28,539 nucleotides of DNA from Rhodospirillaceae bacterium (GTDB lineage: Bacteria > Pseudomonadota > Alphaproteobacteria > UBA8366 > GCA-2717185), in contig PBDC01000049.1 in NCBI GenBank assembly GCA_002717185.1, positions 1-28,539 on the forward strand, given 5' to 3'. A model generated the notes under the pieces. That model was not told the origin of the DNA and searched no databases. It worked only from the letters and a program-made list of their open reading frames with translations. Shown here one piece after another: positions 24,677-28,539 of this stretch; position 1 is the first letter of the stretch, and each line of letters begins with the position of its first letter. The translations under genes were made by a program, and so were the position numbers.

Positions 24677-26389
24677 TCATTTGTTGTTTTGATTTAAAGG
24701 ATAATTTTTATAAAATAAATCCTGGCTGGAGAACTGAAAATTTGTACCGTTAATATTTATTTCTGCTTCTTCCGAAAGCGGTACTTCTTGAGTAAATAAC
24801 GTACCTAAAATCATAATCTTAGTATCGCCATGTGGCTTGATAAAGTAACCATTTTTGAATGTAATTTGTGCGGCTACTGTATGTTCCTTTGTGGGTACCT
24901 TTATTAAACACTCTGGGCTACTGCCAATCAGGATACCCGATGGAGCAAGAACCCAGCGGGGTTCACTATCCAGATGCATCGTTGGCCAATTTGGGGAAAT
25001 TTTTTCTAAATCAGCCGGCCTCATTAGGCTGGTTTGAAATTCCACAACCAACGCGGAGTACTCTCCGGAAACTGTTGTACAGGCCAGTACACATAGCCCC
25101 GGCTTAGGAGGTTTGAGACCGCCCCCTGTGTGAATTTTTGCACCATTTTGAATTAATTGCCAATTACCTGAGGTGACCTGGGTGCTGTTTAAAAAGGTAC
25201 CATTGGTACTGCCCAGATCCGTCACTTGGAATTCATTATCTTTATATTCGAACCTTGTTTGACGTCCTAACTTGGAAACAAGGCGACATCCAACATGAAT
25301 GTCTTCCAGACGTTTGGGTGCCCTGCGTCCCAATTCAATAGCACTGCCTAGGCGTAGAAAATGTGGTCGATTTTGTATGAAGTAAACCGCGTCACCAGAA
25401 AATTTTAAGGCGTCTTCTATATCGGTTCGGCATTTGTTTAATGTGGCATCTGCATTATGTTCATTTCCTTGCATTAGCGTATTTATGTCCGCTAATGCAC
25501 GATAGCAAAATTTAATGTCTTTTGAACTGATAGCTTCTTTGGCATCAGATATTACTTTATAAGAAGATAAGGTTTCTTTAGCTGTTGAATTTGTCGACGT
25601 GGCTGTCGGCCCCACGATAGTGGCATCTTCTGGAACAGTGCTGTCTATAACAACTGGGGTGAAAGGTAGGCCAACTATGGTGCTGTCTTCCGAAACCATA
25701 TCAGCCGTATCTTCTGAAATCTTTCTAGTACTAATTTGGTCGGAACTATCTATTGGTGTTTGAATTTTCTGAGGATAGTGTTCCGCGGCGTTATCAGCCC
25801 AACGTCCTTCTACTATTTGGAGGTTAGTGCTACCTCCCATCACAAATGTGTCTTGATCGAATTCAGCAAAGTCAGCCTGTTGCTTTGGAAGCATATCATA
25901 AACGGTGCGAGAAACGACAATTTCACCTGATTGGGCTAATTCGATCATAGCGTTAGCTCTGCGTACAACGCTGCTCTCTAAAATAGGTTGTCCAGTCGGA
26001 ATTTCTCCCAAATGACAACTAAATCGAGGGCGAATTAATCTAACTTGGGGCCGTATTTGGCTTTTTTGTTCAAGTTCAAAGAGAACAGTTCGTATTTGGG
26101 CTATGCTGTCAAAGGCGAGCAGCACGCTACCAAACTCTGCTACGGCAATAGGCTCAAAATCTTGAACAAATTTAGCCTCATACAATTGAATGTATCGGCG
26201 CGCTAGGTCTTGGTGCATCTGAAGGTAAGTGGTATCTTGGCTCAGAGGCGTATGCGTTCCATTGTCAGCAAATGAAAGATCAATTGCTACGACTATCTTT
26301 AACTGATGGCGTCCTTGTACCTCTGTCACTTTGCTCCCGATCTCTTTGCTATCAATTCGAGTATAGTGAACCTTCACGCCTACTGGCAC
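24677..26389 (-). CDS. FHA-domain protein with degenerate nucleotide-cyclase-like N-terminal domain
   Basis: 570 residues. Residues 28-167 resemble a class III cyclase homology domain: KIVVAIDLSFAD with D37 at the first metal position, then EFGSVLLAFDS where active enzymes have GD-x-x-LA, then SCHLGEIPTGQPI and VVRRANAMIELAQSGEIVVS. The second metal Asp is missing, so it is probably inactive. A Ser/Thr-rich linker (200-290) has two acidic-Thr motifs, EDSTIVG (T237) and EDATIVG (T257). An FHA domain spans 341-420 with LGRR (353-356) and DLGSTNGTFLN (391-401); the usual SR-x-H is altered to GCRLVSKLG. A second, weaker FHA-like unit spans 478-555 (LIGSSPECLIKVP). The start is uncertain: GTG 26389 lacks a ribosome site, while GTG 26329 has GGGAG 4 nt before it. 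It is divergent from the PP2C operon. Confidence 0.8.
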   Translation of the reverse strand: MPVGVKVHYTRIDSKEIGSKVTEVQGRHQLKIVVAIDLSFADNGTHTPLSQDTTYLQMHQDLARRYIQLYEAKFVQDFEPIAVAEFGSVLLAFDSIAQIRTVLFELEQKSQIRPQVRLIRPRFSCHLGEIPTGQPILESSVVRRANAMIELAQSGEIVVSRTVYDMLPKQQADFAEFDQDTFVMGGSTNLQIVEGRWADNAAEHYPQKIQTPIDSSDQISTRKISEDTADMVSEDSTIVGLPFTPVVIDSTVPEDATIVGPTATSTNSTAKETLSSYKVISDAKEAISSKDIKFCYRALADINTLMQGNEHNADATLNKCRTDIEDALKFSGDAVYFIQNRPHFLRLGSAIELGRRAPKRLEDIHVGCRLVSKLGRQTRFEYKDNEFQVTDLGSTNGTFLNSTQVTSGNWQLIQNGAKIHTGGGLKPPKPGLCVLACTTVSGEYSALVVEFQTSLMRPADLEKISPNWPTMHLDSEPRWVLAPSGILIGSSPECLIKVPTKEHTVAAQITFKNGYFIKPHGDTKIMILGTLFTQEVPLSEEAEININGTNFQFSSQDLFYKNYPLNQNNK

Positions 26390-26606
26390 TAGGTTTGGTA
26401 TGTAAATGTGCCCGCTGGCGGACGCTATAAAGTATCCTATTACCGGAACCCTGAACCGTCTATAATGCTGGAACTATCATTCTTTTTATATCTCGTTGAT
26501 AGGCTATTGAAATACTCTCCGGCGAGGCCACTAGAACTTATTAGAGAATAAAAATTTTGACATTTAACGTTGAGCGGAATTGATAGCGATAGGCATTTTG
26601 CAGGAA

Positions 26607-27419
26607 ATGGTTTTGATTAACAGATTTAAGTCGGTCGGTGCTACTGATATTGGTCGGCGTCAGAATAATGAAGACACTTTTCTGATTGATCATGACCTCG
26701 GTTTGTTTCTCGTGGCGGACGGTGTCGGCGGCCATATGGCAGGCGAAATAGCAAGCGCCATAGCTGTTGCGAGTATTAGAGAGCTTATTTTGGAGAGGGT
26801 CAAAAATTTACCGACAGCCAATAAAAGCACCGTCGCTGACGCACCTTCGTTGCCCAAAAACACTCACTCTATAAATCTAAAACTTGAACGCGATCGTGAA
26901 TTGGTCAGAGCATCTCTCGATTATGCCAGCAATGCTATTTTTGTTGAGGGTCAGCGGCTCCTTACCGCCGAAGGCAGATCAATGAGCACTACGATTGTTG
27001 GCATTTTTCTCCAAGATGGAAATGACGGGGATGCAACGATATTCAACGTAGGCGACAGCCGGTTGTACGTATTTCGGGACAGAAAGCTAATCCAAGTGTC
27101 AACAGACCATTCTGCTTTTCAAGAATGGCTGTCACAAGGCCGCCCTGGTCCTGAGCCGTCTCGTAATATCATACTCCAAGCTTTGGGGCAGTCGCCCTCT
27201 GTTGATCCATCGGTACAGTCCGAAAGATTGGTTTCAGGGGATCTTATACTGATGTGTACAGATGGGTTAACAGATTACTTGGATGATGAAATTATTACCG
27301 AGCATTTAGAATGCCTTGACAGAAATGAACCAAATATGGGCTGTGTAAATTTGATCAATGCTGCCATTGCTGCGGGCGGAGCTGACAATATCACTGTATT
27401 ACTCGGTGAATTTACATGA
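26607..27419 (+). CDS. PP2C-type serine/threonine protein phosphatase
   Basis: 270 residues from ATG 26607. The metal-binding PP2C motifs are complete: GRRQNNEDTF (D23), FLVADGVGGHMAGEIAS, STTIVGIFL, FNVGDSRLYVFRD, LMCTDGLTDYLDDE and ADNITVLLGEF. It should dephosphorylate pSer/pThr proteins in the cytosol with Mn2+ or Mg2+. The start is unsure: TTG 26580, ATG 26607 (AGGA 2 nt away) or TTG 26613 (AGGA 7 nt away) are possible. A perfect -35 box TTGACA at 26557-26562 would put the transcript start near 26590, which disfavours TTG 26580, although I see no good -10. Its stop overlaps the next small gene (ATGA). With the divergent FHA protein it forms a phospho-Thr signalling set; no kinase is in the window. 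Confidence 0.92.
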   Translation: MVLINRFKSVGATDIGRRQNNEDTFLIDHDLGLFLVADGVGGHMAGEIASAIAVASIRELILERVKNLPTANKSTVADAPSLPKNTHSINLKLERDRELVRASLDYASNAIFVEGQRLLTAEGRSMSTTIVGIFLQDGNDGDATIFNVGDSRLYVFRDRKLIQVSTDHSAFQEWLSQGRPGPEPSRNIILQALGQSPSVDPSVQSERLVSGDLILMCTDGLTDYLDDEIITEHLECLDRNEPNMGCVNLINAAIAAGGADNITVLLGEFT

Positions 27420-27577
27420 TGGATTTTAGGGTACCTTTGTTTATAAAAAGGGCCCATTGTCTGCCGGATTATTCTAGCTTCGGTATCAGGTCAAAATTTA
27501 TACTCGTCAATGCACTACTAGCGGACGATTTATTGCCTCCAACGACTTTAATTTTGTCAAAAGAGGTTAAGCGATGA
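27416..27577 (+). CDS. Small translationally coupled protein of unknown function
   Basis: 53 residues: starts MMDFRVPLFIKRAHC, has a middle hydrophobic patch KFILVNALLADDLLPP, and ends LILSKEVKR. The ATG overlaps the PP2C stop as ATGA (27416-27419), and its own TGA overlaps the start of the next gene as ATGA (27574-27577). A frame that fills exactly the space between two genes with 4-nt overlaps at both ends is strong evidence of a real coupled gene. GGTGA lies 6 nt before the ATG. The protein is basic at its start and has no clear membrane span or recognisable domain. It may be an adaptor for one of its neighbours, an inference from coupling alone. Confidence 0.65.
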   Translation: MMDFRVPLFIKRAHCLPDYSSFGIRSKFILVNALLADDLLPPTTLILSKEVKR

Positions 27578-28539
27578 AGCTGGTAAAAATGCTTCGGCAA
27601 AAACTATCCAAACCAGGTGGCAAGAATGCGGTTGCGACCGCAGCAGATGACAAGTCTGCGGACGATAAAGGTACAAACGACTTATACCTTTTTGTATCCG
27701 ACTGTGGTTGGCAAGCACGTTTGGTTAGTGCCGATGGAGTAATCTCAGAAGAACCTCTTGGTGAAGAACTGGTTTTGCCTCTGAAAGATCAGAGTGCAAG
27801 CATCAAAAATATAATCGCACATGCGCTAGATAAGATTGGCAAGCGTACGACTGGTAATGTTGGAAATTTAACAGTGGTGCTGGAGGATCCTCGTATTGTT
27901 TTTGTTGAAGATTCTCCTGCGACAGCTAGTTTTTCGAAGTCTAATATTGCAGCAATAAGAAATTTCGGATGTGAACATCTCGGTGTAGACGAGGTGTCTT
28001 ATGGGTACACACATTTGGACCCAGAAACAGATAACCAATTTTCTGATACCTCCAAAGGTGTTGTTGCCGAAACATCAAAGGGAGGCATGTACGGCTTTAT
28101 CGAAGTTGACAGGCTCCGAGATTATCTATCTTCATTCGGCGATTTGGCGCCAAAAATCGCACTGGTAACACCCGCTGCGCATGCAGCGATACTGGGTCCG
28201 AACGAAAAACACGATGCGCATCTCTGTCATATATTTGTCTCGGCCTATTCGACCGTAGTAGCCGCTTATGATGTGAAAAAGTCAGTGGCAATAATACGCT
28301 CCATACCGGTCGGAATTTTTAGTATCAGCGATGCGTTAAGCAAGGCTCAAGGTTTAACAAGTGATCAAGCGTTGGCGGAGTTACAGCGTCGCGACTGCAT
28401 TGCTCCGGTTTTTTTAAAAGAGGCCGGTGCTGGCAGTTCGGAGGTGCCAAATCAATTTGAGAGAATTCTGGGGCCTGTGGTGCAGGATCTGGGAAATGAG
28501 ATAGAAAAAACCCTGCGTTTTTTCCATGATCAAAGGGGA
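27574..28539 (+). CDS. PilM-like actin-fold protein, 3' end outside the window
   Basis: Open for 322 codons to the window edge with no stop. AGAGG lies 7 nt before the ATG. After a basic, Ala/Lys-rich start (1-35), the body looks like the actin-like ATPase fold of PilM. LYLFVSDCGWQARLV (37-51) fits a first phosphate-loop strand. HIFVSAYSTVVAAYDV and VAIIRSIPVGIFSISDAL (219-254) match PilM's second half, followed by a GLTSDQALAEL helix (PilM: gls-x-eeAe). NEIEKTLRFFHDQRG (308-322) resembles PilM's helix E-I-x-x-S-L-x-F. PilM is the cytoplasmic ring protein of type IV pili; GspL and other actin-fold proteins are alternatives. The start overlaps the 53-aa gene. ATP-site residues look poorly conserved, so ATPase activity is doubtful. 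Confidence 0.7.
   Translation, partial: MKLVKMLRQKLSKPGGKNAVATAADDKSADDKGTNDLYLFVSDCGWQARLVSADGVISEEPLGEELVLPLKDQSASIKNIIAHALDKIGKRTTGNVGNLTVVLEDPRIVFVEDSPATASFSKSNIAAIRNFGCEHLGVDEVSYGYTHLDPETDNQFSDTSKGVVAETSKGGMYGFIEVDRLRDYLSSFGDLAPKIALVTPAAHAAILGPNEKHDAHLCHIFVSAYSTVVAAYDVKKSVAIIRSIPVGIFSISDALSKAQGLTSDQALAELQRRDCIAPVFLKEAGAGSSEVPNQFERILGPVVQDLGNEIEKTLRFFHDQRG

Noticed and set aside
26461..26466. TATAAT as -10 of the PP2C operon
   Set aside because: No -35 match at 16-18 nt and it lies about 140 nt from the start; TTGACA at 26557 is closer but lacks a good -10.

Overview
The window looks like chromosomal DNA of an alphaproteobacterium, probably Rhodospirillales-like and free-living or marine. 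The basis is the gltBD pair, the compact glmU-glmS pair, and a metabolic complement rich in acyl-CoA dehydrogenases, a CaiB/BaiF CoA transferase, a GMC oxidoreductase, a luciferase-like monooxygenase, a GST and a NIPSNAP protein. This assignment is inferred from gene style, not from a marker gene. I saw no rRNA, tRNA, insertion sequence or CRISPR array.

Layout. 1-7.0 kb: a TPR protein with a C-terminal 2OG-Fe(II) oxygenase-like domain (minus), a GMC oxidoreductase (plus), then a minus-strand pair of amidase and cysteine-dioxygenase-like cupin. The pair diverges from a luciferase-like monooxygenase across a perfect 9-bp inverted repeat that looks like an operator. 7.0-13.9 kb: gltB and gltD (minus; TAATG stop/start overlap), coding for NADPH-type glutamate synthase, followed upstream by a hairpin-rich gap with a candidate structured leader RNA. 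13.9-20.4 kb: an adjacent acyl-CoA dehydrogenase pair, probably one heteromeric enzyme; a GST; a CoA transferase; a short DUF1127-like gene; and a cupin/NIPSNAP pair. 20.4-24.3 kb: a gap with a possible frameshifted small membrane-protein gene, then glmU-glmS for UDP-GlcNAc synthesis.

24.3-28.5 kb differs from the rest. The DNA becomes AT-rich (27% G+C by hand count over 24541-24660) and the genes are regulatory. A protein with a degenerate cyclase-like domain, an FHA domain and a second FHA-like domain (minus) diverges from a plus-strand operon: a PP2C phosphatase, a 53-aa gene overlapping both neighbours by 4 nt (ATGA at each junction), and a PilM-like actin-fold protein cut by the window edge. 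The FHA protein carries two acidic-Thr motifs (EDSTIVG, EDATIVG) of the kind FHA domains bind when phosphorylated. I infer a phospho-threonine signalling module coupled to an actin-like or pilus-type assembly protein. No kinase is visible, so it would have to lie beyond the right edge or elsewhere. This is the best candidate for an undescribed system here.

Long gaps are 13201-13924, 16948-17638, 20407-21112 and 24311-24676. They hold hairpins and short coding-like fragments, some probably decayed genes, described individually.
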